Shown here one piece after another: positions 1 through 11,527 of a stretch of 64,000 bases of DNA (its first letter is position 1; each line of letters begins with the position of its first letter). The stretch comes from Saccharum officinarum. Its lineage: Eukaryota > Streptophyta > Magnoliopsida > Poales > Poaceae. The notes under the pieces are model-generated. The model was given only the letters and a program-made list of their open reading frames with translations, ran no database searches and was not told where the DNA came from. The stretch spans positions 13,869,381-13,933,380 of the forward strand of contig CM036221.1 of assembly GCA_020631735.1 (NCBI GenBank). Reading direction: 5' to 3'. A program made the position numbers and the translations under genes.

Positions 1-929
1 GATTACCATAAAAAATTCACTGCAAAAGGACCATGGAAACATCCTTTATCGGCTTATCAAAGAAAAACATAGATATGCAACTACACCAAATATGTTTATT
101 GTGTAGGTCTAATCAAGAGAAATTAAAAAATAGTTTTGCTATTTTATGATTTTTTGTAATTTTACTCATAATTTAGAATTTGTTGTTTTACTAGAAAAAT
201 AGAAAATGAAAAAAAAAGAAAAGGAGCCAGCACTTGGGCCACGGCTCAGCCTAGTCCACTAGCGCAAAAGACCCACGCTGCGGATTCCATCCCAGGAGCA
301 GGAGCCCCATCGTGGGCTGCACTTTTACATCAGGAATCTCTGACTTTCTCGAATTCAATTTAGATCCTCCCACTCTCTCTTGCACTTTTCCACCTAGAAT
401 CCTTCCTTCTCTTCTATTTCTTTTTCTCATCCTTTTCCTCAAACCACCGAACCGAGGCGCCCGATTTCGGGCCATTCCCTGCAGGCGGTGGCCTGATCGA
501 TGATAAGGAGGTACCCTATGGGAGCCCCAACCACGTGCACATCTAGGGTGTCCCTATTACAATCAGAGGTAGGAGACCCGGCCGCCATGTGTACATGCGT
601 CTGTGCCAACGGCAGCGCGACAGATGCGGCCCTGCGATGGTGCTTGGGTGGTCAAGCGGTCTGAGAAAAGAGAGTTCCGGATGCGCGCGATCATGGGAGG
701 AAGGGAGAGGTGGTCGGCCGGGCTGTGGCGGACGAGGAGCAAGCGAGCAGGGCAGCAGGCTGCAGGAGCGTGCGGCTATCCGAGGAGAAGCGAGCGGGGT
801 GTGTGGGGTGTGGCCGTGCGGGTATGACCATAGAAGACGAACGGGGATGGAGCGAGTGAGCCAGACGGTTGGGCAAGGTTAGAATGGGCTGGATTAAAAA
901 AAACATGAGATTTTGTTTTTTTATTATTA
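1..929. other. No recognisable gene
   Basis: AT-rich sequence (1-230) passes into a GC-rich block (about 560-870). Short ORFs on both strands have no motif I recognise and shadow each other, as expected for GC-rich non-coding DNA. No TIR, LTR or domain was identified. Confidence 0.5.
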
Positions 930-1146
930 GCTATAGATATAGATATAAATATTAATTATTTATTTATTTATACTCATGTATAAAACATATGAATTTGTAG
1001 GTGTGTTTATTTTTTCTCCGGCTCTTATACAGATCGAATACCAGAAAACTCAAACAGGGACACCGAGAGCTCAAACAGAGACACTGAGAGGTTCTATTAC
1101 ACAAGGACCAGCAGCGACCCAACCAGACTAACAGAGATACCGGGCT

Positions 1147-1892
1147 CAGGCGTCCGGACGGACCCCATCCGTGTCACCCGCTCGCTCTGCGGCGTCTGCG
1201 CGCTACGCTCACCGTGCCGCCCCCGCTCGCGCCGCGTGCCCCTGCTCGCGGGACAGATCTTGCCCTCCTCGCGCCGCCCCCGCCCCATACTCGCGCCTCC
1301 CGTTGTGGCTGCACTCCATCCAACTGCCGTGGCCCTGCTGAGGTCTATGCCGCCGACGAGCCTCCATTTTTCATTTTTGTCCAAGTGGCAAGTAGATGTT
1401 GCGCTTGAAAGTGCATGTTGCAAGCGTCTGTTTCAAGTGTTTTAGATGTTTCAGAGGTATGTTGCAAGTGTTTCATATGGATGTTACAAAAGTAGATTGA
1501 GATGTTGCATATATGTTGCAATGGTTGTACACGTATGTTGGAAGCTTTTGTTCCCAATGTTTCATCTCATATGTTTCACATATATGGTTGCAAGTGTTTT
1601 ATCTGGATGTTGCGTTTGTTTTTGTAATGATTTCAAGTGTTTTTCAGGCGTTTTTGCAAGTGTTTCAGATGCATGTTTCAAGTGCTTCATCTGCCTTCAG
1701 ACGTATGTTGCAAAAGTTGCATCTGAATGTTTTAAAAGTAGATCGGATGTTGCATCTCTCTCCTTGGCTTCTGCTGCCTCGCCTCGGTGTCTCCTCCTCC
1801 CTTTTATCTTGATGCTGGTGACGTTTGGGACGACGCAGGTCCCACTTAGGCGCGCGAAACGGCGCAGAAAAATAACTACAGGTGCGGACGTC
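1147..1892. mobile_element. Non-autonomous element with degenerate ATGTTGCAAGTGTTTCA repeats
   Basis: From 1390 to 1765 the sequence is built of degenerate copies of a motif like ATGTTGCAAGTGTTTCA with variable spacing. The block is bounded by weak inverted ends: GGCGTCCGGACG near 1148 and, on the other strand, GGCATCCAGACG near 1892. It sits inside the LINE relic, whose C-terminal coding part lies to its right and probable 3' UTR to its left. No coding capacity is visible. I recall such repeats as common in grass genomes but cannot assign a superfamily; the boundaries are approximate. Confidence 0.45.
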
Positions 1893-2122
1893 TGGATGCC
1901 CCGTCCCTCTTGCCAAAGACCACACGTCTGCTTCATCTATAATCTGGCGAAGCAAAACTGCAGGCGAAGTGTTTCTCCTTCCATATCAACCAACCGATGA
2001 GGAACACCAGGGAATCGAAACCCGACCACGCTGATTTGGGGACCCCTTTGCTCTCACGAAGCCACCAGAGGAAAACATTCTCCTTAGGAACAAAAACTGA
2101 GCTATCGACATGCAGCTTTCCT

Positions 2123-2297
2123 AGGGCAGCTCCAACAGTCTTCTAAGAGCTATCTTATAGAATATTTTATTTATAAGAAAGAAGAGAGAATGATAATCTT
2201 GCTCTTCATGAAAAGCTAAACTCATACACTTCACTCTATTTTTATGTCTTTTAGGAAATATGAGCTAGTAAGCTGACCCTATTGTTGAGGATGCCCT
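2123..2297. mobile_element. MITE (Tourist/PIF-Harbinger-like) inside the LINE
   Basis: This 175-bp AT-rich block begins AGGGCAGCTCCAACAG and ends, read on the other strand, AGGGCATCCTCAACAA. These are imperfect terminal inverted repeats of about 16 bp. It splits the LINE coding remnant: zf-RVT residues lie on its right and the C-terminal end on its left. The flanking trinucleotides CTA and TTA resemble a diverged TWA target duplication. It has no coding capacity. Confidence 0.65.
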
Positions 2298-2548
2298 TAG
2301 GATCACAGTCCATATTTCACGACTCAAGACGCATCCCAAAAGAAGGTGATCCATTGTCTCCAGGGCCTGGCCACAAAGGATGCAATCGTCTGAAGGTTGT
2401 AGCATGCCGACGCCGCCTGGCCGCCGTCCAACAACGGTCATGCATCACAGGCTAGTAGAAGAAGTTGATACTCGGAGGAGCTCCAGTTTTCCGAAGCCAT
2501 CTCATCATGCTGTTGTATGCTGAGAACTTGAAATCATCATGACGTCAT

Positions 2549-2550
2549 CC

Positions 2551-2581
<31 letters not shown>

Positions 2582-2582
2582 A
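2549..2582. repeat. Poly-C tract followed by (AC)n
   Basis: About 19 C residues run directly into about seven AC units. This is a simple repeat and a likely site of length error in sequencing. Confidence 0.95.
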
Positions 2583-4266
2583 AACTTTGGAGCTTGCATG
2601 GTCACATTTCTATAAAAACAAGCTTTGGTAGCACCCAACCACTCGTCTTTTGCCTCAACCTTTTCCTCCCATATATAGAAAAAAAAGGATGCACAGCTCC
2701 TGAAACTTTGCTGCACAAGCTCAAGGACACAGATATGCATTAGGAAATTAAACAGATCGCAAATGGGTTGTGAAAATGCCTGTCACGTTTGGATGGTCGT
2801 CTCCTCGGACTTGTCCACGATTTTCTCTCGCTGTCTGAACACCGTGAGCAACCGCATCTTGCTGAGCACAGTGTGTCTAACTAACTTCAATAGTTATGGG
2901 AAAAGAGGAACAGTTTGTCTGCAGGAGCTCTGTTGCAACCAAGCTTTTTCAATAGTCATGGGAAACAGTAACGATGATGTCAGTAGCTAGAAGAAATTAA
3001 ACGCATAGTACGCGGCTGAATCGATGTCTAACTGAACAACTGATAGGTGATAGGACACTGCAATTTCGCGTTCATACGTCGTCTGAATTATATGACAGTC
3101 AGGTGCCTATTAGCCGATGGAACTAGAACTCAATGAAGGGTTACTGTCATGTGCTATCATGAGAGGCCCCAAGAAACTACCATCTGTACATTTTCAGTTG
3201 GCTGATGCTGATGTTGCAGGGTCCGTGTTTGCTGGAGCCGGGCTTGGGTTCCAAGAAGCATAGCCATGGAGGATTGGAGCCTTGGAGGTGGAGCAGAGCA
3301 GGACAACAATGGTGAGTATTAATTGTGATACATTTTCCAACATGTTGTCTCTTTTCCTAATAAGACTTGTTTTTCCTGAAGTTGCTGAATCTCCAATTTG
3401 ATGAGAATACCAATTAATCTGTCAATATGGCCTCACCTAGAGCAGTTATCTTCAGTGATTTATATGAAACGTGCTCAGGATGTCATTCAGCTATTTAGTT
3501 GCAAAGTACATGAGGTTGAAGTAGAGACGAAAACCATGAACAGTTCTAGAGATTGGCAATGCACAGAGAGTGCAGTTCCTGGAATCATTTTTTAATTACT
3601 TTTAGAGCTCAGAAGATTCCTGGTAGCTTTAGGTTCACTTGTTTGCTATGTCTGCTGAAGCTATGTTTGCAAACTCACTTGTTTCAGAGATGTTAATATC
3701 ATCTTAAACTTAAACCTGACAGTTATCGTATTTCAGAACATATGTTTCATAACTGGAGAACGATGGTCAATGTATGACTACATCAATGCACACTTGTTCA
3801 GTACCATCCAGTTGCTCATCTTTGCTTGACGTGCTGTGTAAAAGTGATGCATGCTGATATTTCTAGGCTGTGAACATGCGCACACGGCTACACCACACGA
3901 GACACACACAAGGGGAATGGAGAAAATTCGGCGTTGAGCCATATCAAAATGGCAAAAAGTTCGGCAAACAATTAATTACAATATATATACACTATGTAAA
4001 TAAATTTGCAAATAAAAATCCTAGAGAAAACCTTTACTTATTGATTATTATTACACTTTCTTTTCACTGTTCACAAAAACATCTCACCCTCCATGCATGG
4101 CTAGATCTAGACCGAGAACTAGAAACATCCCTAATTGACAACCTCCTGTAAATCCTAAGAAATATATCAAGACTAAATAACTATTGATTTTTTTAGAAAA
4201 GAGAATATATTAATATCCCAACTTCTGCAAATAACTATTGAATAATGTGAGCCTACTTCATGCTAG
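2583..4266. other. Unassigned sequence, one weak exon-like stretch
   Basis: No transposon ends or protein domains were recognised. At 3220-3311 a stretch lies between a good acceptor (GATGTTGCAG) and a good donor (ATG|GTGAGT) and contains an ATG at 3266, so it could be a small first exon or a captured gene fragment. Nothing downstream continues it in a recognisable way. Confidence in any gene here is low. Confidence 0.3.
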
Positions 4267-4269
4267 TAA

Positions 4270-4440
4270 CACTGGTACAGAGACAGGCTTTACTCCCGGT
4301 GGGGAACCCCCTCTACTCCCGGTTCCCCACCCGGGAGCAAGCATCCGGGACTACTTTAGTCCCGGTGGGTAACACCAACCAGGACTAAAGGTGCCTCCTG
4401 ACATGTCACGAGGCCGGCACCCTTTAGTCCCGGTTGGTAA
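4270..4440. repeat. CACTA left TIR and subterminal inverted repeats
   Basis: After the terminal CACTGG there are several copies in both orientations of TTTAGTCCCGGT or ACTCCCGGT and their complements (for example GGGACTAAAGG). In known CACTA families these arrays bind the transposon's DNA-binding protein. Confidence 0.8.
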
Positions 4441-4595
4441 ATGTTATTTTTTTCTTTTTTTTTTCATTTTTGTTTTCTTTTCAAAATAGGTTTTCAAAGT
4501 CGTATTGTACGCTGCTAATAATAATTTTATACGCGCGTATAGTATGTTTCGGTTCAAGCACAATGAACGTATTAAATGACACAATTCAAGCATAG

Positions 4596-4711
<116 letters not shown>

Positions 4712-4899
4712 CTTGGCTTCCATGGCAGTGTTGGGTCCAAGTAGAATTCGCCTGGTCATTAAAAAATCCGGCTATGGACTCTTGAATTGCTTTGAGCTGG
4801 TCTTGCCGTATGACCTTTTCCTCCTACCATTGAGCCTGCAGGTTTGAATTAAAAGAAAATAAATTAATATATGCACATATATATAGTGTATTTTTAGCA

Positions 4900-4900
<1 letters not shown>

Positions 4901-4983
<83 letters not shown>
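4901..4983. repeat. (TG)n(TA)n compound microsatellite
   Basis: About eight TG units are followed by about 33 TA units. Confidence 0.97.
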
Positions 4984-4987
<4 letters not shown>

Positions 4988-5021
4988 ACACAATCAATAA
5001 TAATAATTAAATGAATATATA

Positions 5022-8000
5022 GTGTATTTTTAACGTACTTTGAGTCTCTCGGTAGGACTTCTTTGGGAGACCTTCTTGATAAACTCGCAAACATAGTAAC
5101 CACAGTAGTTGTTCCCCTGTTCCTGCCAGACACCACTTTACAAGAAAAAGATTTGTCATCCAATCTGGTGATCCGGTGAAAGCTATATGTTTAATTAATA
5201 AAGATGATGCGATTTAGGGGACTTACTTTCAAAGGGATTACATTCAGTGGCGCTTTGCATTTTCCCATGTGTTGCTTCTCAATAAAGGTTTTCCAAACAC
5301 TGCCCAATAAAAAAATTGCCACATCATCAGATATAGTTAATCATCATGTTTGTGTGTATATATAGTTGCTAGAGATACCGAAATTACCTCTGGATAATAT
5401 CTATCATATCTTGATAGTCTTGTTGTGGTTTTCTCATCGAGTCATAGATTATCAAGTGACTTTTCACCAGATCGATGTCCATCAATATCCCGTGATTGCT
5501 GCATGTGTTTATAGGATATAACGCATAACACTCATTAATTAACTAGAATCAACATATGAGCCATTAAGGATGATCGACATTATTAACACTCACTTGAAGT
5601 TGTAGGGGAAGAGTATATCCTTCTTGTGGCGTTGGTTCAGTAAGAAGTTCATGAGGTTACTCTCTGACTCAGACTTCCAATTAGGCGTTGGAGTAACTGG
5701 GTCTTTGAATACTATATGGGGATCAACAAAACCAATTTCATTGCCGCCTTTCTTTCTGAGCTCTGTCATTGTAAATCTGCATATATATAGTACTTGTTAG
5801 GATAATTTATATGCATATACACACATATGATGAGTTTAATAATAGATCAAAAGAATTATTACTTATAGGCAATAGCAGCTAATGATAACTTTGTCTAGAG
5901 AGGTCAGGTGGCATAGTTGATGAAATTCTGCAAAGTCAACATACATAACATCATCGCCACGGAACTAATGTTCGTCTCTAATTCTGACACCAACGCAGAA
6001 GTCTCCACCGGTAGACGCCTGCATGTACCACTTGTTTAGCAGGTACATTTGCGTTCCCAGATCACCTAAGGCTTGAGGGTTGTATAGACTCTGGCCTAGT
6101 ACAAATTTTTTTCTTCCAAATATCAACCTCCGCCACACTCTCAATGTTTCGACCACCAAACATCTGGTAAAGGTTGAGACCAGTCTCTTCAATAAATTCA
6201 CCAAGGTGATCCAAATCGACATTCGGAGGTATGTTTGCCTGATGCATTAATCCTAAATTCGAACCATATTCATTACCAACAACTAGCGGGGAGACTGATT
6301 GGTGTCCGAGTTGTGCAACTCATTTCCCTGTCCGCTTCTTTTTCTGTGCCATCTCAATTGATTTGGTGAGAGTGCGGTCATAGTCTGTTAACATTGCTTT
6401 GGACGGCTTACGAGATTAACACTGTTGTTGCTAGTAAGAAGCCACCTTTTTTCTTAGAATATCTGGAGCTATGAAGAAGTACGGTTTCTCCGGGTTTCTC
6501 CTTGCTTCTTGATCCTTTTTAAGTTTATCATAGAATATGGACATATCTTTTTAATATGCATCAGTTACTTCTTCCTTCTCTTCAGATATTATTTTGGGAA
6601 TAGCCCTTAGTTTCACGATGGCTTTCTTTGTCGGTGGGGGCTGGTTCTTCGTTTGTGGGGCTGGCCTCTTGCTAGTACTTGGCTTCTTGGTAGGCGAGAG
6701 CGGGGGAGGCGTTGGAGACCTCCTTGGAGGTGGTGGCAGCGGCGTTGGAGACCTCCTTGGAGGTGGCGGCTGCGGCGTTGGAGACCTCCTTGGAGATGGT
6801 GTGGATGCAGCCTCGCCTTCCAACACATTGTCATCGTACAGAGCACTATGATGATCTGGCGATTGAACGACAATTGGACTTAGGTTAGGGGAGGATCTGC
6901 TACAAAAAAAGGAATGACATATTATTATGAGCAGATTGTTAATTATTTAAGCCAATATAAATTAATGATGTAGTGTTTTCATCCGCACCTATGGTGAGGT
7001 AGTTCAGGAGGAGGTGGAGGCAACATCCCGGGAATGATGATGTAGCGCTTGTGCCATAGAATGAATGTCTTCTCTGCTTCTCCTAGAGTCTTCTCGCCAT
7101 CACCTCCAGGAATGTCAAGAGGCAAATCACTAAAACCTTTTTCAGCTTTATCTACTGAGACGGTAGCATATCCTTCTTGGATTATATTCCCATGAATCCT
7201 TGGTGTCTTGGTTCGGTCGATAGGATTAACAAGACCGATAGCCACCTTGATTGTGGAATTCCCCTTCGGAATGTGTAGCTCACACGATGTACAAGGTTCA
7301 GTGACGTCATCCATAGGGAAGCGCAGTCCTGTGTCCTCTTGATTTGGTATCTCCGTGGAAGCGCAGCTGCTTTTCAACTGAGCAGGGGGGCAGTTTATCG
7401 TACAAGGCTCTAATGCTTGCTTGCTTGCACTCACTGCTATTTGCACCTGCCTTCTGATTTCCTCCTGCATTCTCGCTTCAAGGTTTTTATCTCGCTCCTG
7501 TGCTTCACGCACCGCTTCCTCCAACCTCTGGAGGCGCTGTGTCTCTTCTTCCTTCTTTCTCTGGTGGCTTCTGTAGGAAGGTCTATCATGAGGGAATCCA
7601 TGCTCCCATGAGACACTTCCTTTGCCTCTAGTTCAACCACCGTGTTTAATACTCCTGATGGCGTATGTTGGGCCTGAATGCACCACCAGCAGTAGCTCTC
7701 TGAGCATAAAACAATCTTTCTACTACTTCTTGCAGTCTTGCGCCATAAACGCACTTCCCTGTCTCCTGGTCCAGTGTTCCCCCATAGGCAAAAAATCAAT
7801 TCTTTGCACGCTCTCCCCACTCGAGTGATTCTGGTGTGATACCCTTGGCAAGAAGGTCTGCTTCCATTTTGTTCCACTTCTTAATGGCAGTCGAGTAGCC
7901 ACCTGATCCTAAGTTATGGTGGTATGTCTTCTGTTGGGCATTACGTTGGTTCTTTATCACCCGACTCACACCCTCTTCTGATGTCTTATACTGTACAAAC

Positions 8001-9459
8001 TCATCCCAATAGGGCCTCTGCTTTGAGATCGGGCCTGGGACAGTGAAATCTGGTGCTATGTTCTTCTTGACATACATCGTGTATAGGTGTTTCTTCCAAG
8101 TCTGAAACTGGGTGGCCATCTTCTTCATTGCCCAATCCCTAACTCGCTCCTTTAATTCATCACCATCTATTATATCATCATAACCATCTGTTTGGAGCAT
8201 GAAATATTCCAAGACATCATTCCAAATTAACGTCTTGTCACAATCGGAGACAAAACTGATATGAGGAGCATTGGTCTTCTTCTTCCATTCGCGGGTACTG
8301 ATCGAGAGCCGGTCCCTTACAAGGTAACCACAGTGGTGCACAAATTTTGTTTTATTTGGCCCCCCGGTTCGCCTGTATCCACATTGAACTCCGAGATGAT
8401 GAAGCGGCCCTCCAATGGCTTTTTGGGACCTCAAACATTTTTACTATTTGTTGTAGTTGTTGATGTCGATCCAGAGGGCTACAAAACATAAACATTATTT
8501 TTAATGTCATGAGCACACATAAGACATATGATAATATATATAGCTAATAATAAAAAATAGGAAAAAGTCTAATTGACCCCCCAACTATTGGGGGTGGTTT
8601 AGTTTCCCCCCTCAACTATGAAACGGTCTAATTTACCCCCTGAACTTTGCAAAACCGGCCAAATCACCCCCTCGAGCGGTTTTAGACGGTGGTTTTGCTA
8701 CAGTAACAACGGTTTTGCTACAGTAACCATGGTTTTGTCCTTTTCTTTTTATTTATTTCATCTAAATCTTTGAAAAATCATAGTAAATCATAAAAAAATC
8801 ACAAAATAAAAAATTCAATTTTGTTGGACTCCACATGAGTAGATCTACACAGTGAACATATAATATAGTATGCTTTAGTACAAAGTTTTTGCTGTAAATT
8901 TTGATCTATTTTTTTTTCTGTAATTAATTTGAATAATTCATACAACAAAAACTTTGTACTAAAACATACTATATTATATATTTACTGTGTAGATATACTC
9001 ATGTGGAGTCCAACAAAATGGGATTTTCTATTTTATGATTTTTTTGTGATTTACTATGATTTTTTAAAGATTCAGACGAAATAAATAAAAAGAAAAGGAC
9101 AAAACCACTGTTACTGTAGCAAAACCGTTGTTACTGTAGCAAAACCACCGTCCAAAACCGTTCGAGGGGGTGATTTGGCCGGTTTTGCAAAGTTTAGGGG
9201 GGTAAATTAGACCGTTTCATAGTTGAGGGGGTAAACTAGACCACCCCCAATAGTTGGGGGGTCAATTAGACTTTTTCCATAAAAAAATATATACTTGGCC
9301 AATATCTTGTTGCTCATTTTGTTCAAGAGCTAAGTACTGACTCCCGTCATCTGCATGCTCTTGCATGTTATTTTTAGCACCATCATCGCCGGCAACTTGA
9401 GTGCCAGTGTTGATCAAATTCATCAACTCCTCCTCATCCATGTTTCTCGGGTCGGCCAT
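5022..9459 (-). pseudogene. CACTA second ORF with Pro-rich region and Ulp1/C48-like protease domain, decayed
   Basis: This is a multi-exon gene on the minus strand. Exon 1 (about 9459-9295) starts MADPRNMDEEELMNLI and ends at a GT donor. The next exon (about 8478 leftward) encodes FVHHCGYLVRDRL and REWKKKTNAPHISF. After frameshifts, 7524-6979 encodes a charged helix (EEAVREAQERDKNLEARMQE) and then GNSTIKVAIGLVNPIDRTKTP. About 6900-6551 is a proline-rich segment with three RRSPTP repeats. The left part encodes a Ulp1-like cysteine protease: HGILMDIDL (candidate His), IYDSMRK (Asp) and NNYCGYYVCEF (Cys). In-frame stops, such as before FRGDDVMYVDF near 5970, and frameshifts near 8360 and 7600 make it non-functional. 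Such ORFs accompany TNP2 in grass CACTA elements. A role in transposition is inferred from that company; the protease target is unknown. Confidence 0.7.
8560..9278. mobile_element. Foldback MITE (Mutator-like) in intron 1 of the CACTA second ORF
   Basis: The left arm starts GGAAAAAGTCTAATTGACCC and the right arm ends with its complement. The two arms pair for about 340 bp each around a loop near 8900-8940. Flanks of the type (A)TAAAAAATA on both sides suggest a 9-10-bp target duplication, as expected for Mutator-like elements. It is non-coding. It lies just downstream of the exon 1 splice donor at 9294, so it need not have broken the host ORF. A transcript would form a near-perfect hairpin. 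Confidence 0.8.
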
Positions 9460-9600
9460 CTAGCTTCAAAAAACAAAACCAATAGTGTGATTGTTTAGCG
9501 TTAACGATAATACGAATGTTGATCGACTAGGCTGCGAGAGAGGACGGTGTGACGAGAGTGGCGGTGCTTCGCTCCGTCGTATATATGTTTGTACACATGG

Positions 9601-9741
9601 GTGAACGAGGGCGGTGGTGCTCCGTTGTATAAACCCTAAACCCTAGGGCGAACGAGGGCGGCGGTGCTTCGCCGTATAAACCCTAAACCCTAGGGTGAAC
9701 GAGGGCGGCGGTGCTCCACCGTATAAACCCTAAACCCTAGG
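9601..9741. repeat. 47-bp minisatellite x3 with telobox motifs
   Basis: Three head-to-tail 47-bp units (9601, 9648 and 9695) each contain GAACGAGGGCGG and end with TATAAACCCTAAACCCTAGG. AAACCCTAA is the plant telomere/telobox motif. The array lies about 140 bp upstream of the start of the CACTA second ORF, which is transcribed leftward, so it falls in the ORF's promoter or 5' UTR. A partial fourth unit lies near 9555. Confidence 0.9.
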
Positions 9742-10587
9742 GCGATATATATACATGCATATGAATCGTGACATATATATACATGCATATGAATACAAAT
9801 GACGAAAACATATGGATCGCGATCGAGGACAAGGACGTACGGCAAGACGAGCGGCGTGGTCTCGATGTCGGCGCAGAGTGTGCCGGGGTGGTGGTCTCTT
9901 CTTAATGAAATACTCGCTCAGTCGCATTCACGAAAAAGGTTTCTGTTTTTTATGAGCAGCAACAATGAGAAAATCTGACAAATCAATAATGGTAAGGAAA
10001 AAGGGTAAATAATAAAATTAGATTAGTGACAAGAACCTTATCATTTCTGTTTCTTCTAATACAATGGAGTTTGAAGTTGAAAGTTTGAAACGGTGATAAA
10101 AGTAAGTACCAATATTTTCGAGCTTCAAAACTCAAAGCAGGCATGCAAGTTTGTCAGGCCAAATAAGAACTACTGTTAGGAAACTAGAAAAGCTAATACA
10201 AAATATAATCCTTGCATTCCATATTTTCAACTTTAACTTTTCCATTGTCATGTTTTTGTAACTGTTCTATTTCACCTAGTCTGGCACAAAATATTTATAA
10301 CATTTTAAATCATTTGGCACAAAATATTTATAACAAAATATTTCACCGAGGTCATCGGGGCCGAGGTGGCACGCGCGGTGGAGGTCCGAGGTCGCTGCAG
10401 CAGCGGCGCGGCGAACGCGCGCGAGGCACGCGGTGGCGATGATCGGTGTCGGGCGGGGTGGCGGCGGCGTCCTTGGTGTGGCGGGGCGGGTGGCGTGGGC
10501 GCAGCGGGGGAGACGAATCGGCGATGGCGCGCGCGGTGGTGAAGATCGACAACGCGAGGAAGAAGATGGGGCGACGAGGGGTTTGGG
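9742..10587. other. Intergenic part of the CACTA element
   Basis: AT-rich sequence contains a short direct repeat, TGGCACAAAATATTTATAAC (near 10284 and 10316), and then a GC-rich block (10345-10580) with overlapping ORFs on both strands and no recognised domain. The GC-rich block may be a promoter or 5' UTR, or a captured fragment. Confidence 0.4.
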
Positions 10588-10860
10588 CACTGGCATATAT
10601 ATGCCACACCGCTTTACTCCCGGTGCTAGCCCCCTACCAGGAGTAAAGGTCATTTACTCCCGGTGCGTGTTACCAACCAGGAGTATAAAGGTATACGTTT
10701 ACTCCCGGTTGGTAACACGCACCGGGAGTAACGGACCTTTACTCCTGGTTGGTAATACGCACCGGGAGTAAAGGTTTTTTTTGGCGGGCCACGAAACTGC
10801 AGCCCACCTTTACTCCCGGTTGGGCTTCCCACCCGAGAGTAAAGGTGGGCTGCAGTTTCA
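10588..10860. repeat. Internal array of CACTA subterminal-type repeats
   Basis: There are at least six copies of TTTACTCCCGGT or its complement ACCGGGAGTAAA, spaced by TTGGTAAC or CGCACC. They are the same type as at the left end (4290-4440). The array is preceded by CACTGG at about 10588, which resembles the left terminus only in its first bases and in GCTTTACTCCCGGTG further in. It may be a second element end or an internal regulatory array. Confidence 0.7.
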
Positions 10861-11527
10861 TTTCCTGCTGTTTTGAGCACATTTATTAATATTTCTTTTA
10901 ATAGAAATGCAATAGTCTTGTTAAATACATAGTAAATTAAATAAAAGGCATAAAATTATTTTATTAAAAATATGGATTTTGTTTTTCTTTATTGCACATA
11001 GGAAAAATCTATAACCTAACTTTTCTTAATTTTTGTTATAATTATAAAACATAATGTAACTAATATTTATTATTTTGTTAATGCAAAAATGTAGTGTTTA
11101 ATTAAAATTATTAAAACTATTGGTTTTGAACAAGAAATTTGTTTTCACATCATGTTAACGTTAATTTTTTAATTTTTCATCACTCAATATCCTAATATAA
11201 CTTTTCGAGAGAGAAATCCCACCAAATCAAACATTGATTTAATTTGAAACACGACATAATAAACATCTGAATTCATAATTATTACATAATATCTCAAACA
11301 CACACTACATTAAATCACTATATCATCAAGTGGGCACATCAGTGAACTTCTTCTTTATGTATGTCTCTTGGTTATGAACGCGTCGTAACCATGGAGTGTC
11401 CTCATCATTTCCAAGATGCTAGGGTCTTTGTTCACTTTGAAGGGCGGAATTCGGTCATCCTTTTTATAATCTTCTGACATATCCGACTTGTCCTCAATTC
11501 CCACGATGACTCTTTTCCCTGAAAGAA
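10861..11527. other. AT-rich spacer, 3' of the transposase gene
   Basis: No ORF or repeat was recognised. It lies between the internal subterminal-type array and the end of the TNP2 coding region. Confidence 0.4.

Larger units (their letters stand above)
930..2530 (-). mobile_element. Decayed LINE (non-LTR retrotransposon), 3' part
   Basis: Read on the minus strand, 2300-2480 encodes a zf-RVT-like segment with residues APPSINFFY, then HDRCWTAARRR, then CILCGQALETMDHLLLGC and SREIWT. This is the Cys-rich domain that follows reverse transcriptase in plant L1-type LINEs. The match continues beyond an inserted MITE as FDSLVFLIGWLIWKEKHF and LRQIIDEADVWSLAR (about 1900-2090), the usual C-terminal end of these ORF2 proteins. 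An in-frame stop and frameshifts show that it is dead. The sequence at 1020-1145 is probably the 3' UTR, separated from the coding part by another element at about 1147-1892. The reverse transcriptase and endonuclease parts are absent, as expected for a 5'-truncated copy. Confidence 0.75.

Noticed and set aside
3220..3311. Exon-like stretch with good splice signals
   Set aside because: No companion exon or homology was recognised, so it is not listed as a gene.
6594..6851. Gly-rich plus-strand ORF
   Set aside because: It is the antisense shadow of the proline-rich segment of the CACTA second ORF.
9601..9741. Interstitial telomere or CRISPR-like array
   Set aside because: There are only three 47-bp units with near-identical whole units and no unique spacers, and the telomere motif is two repeats long per unit. 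It is a minisatellite.
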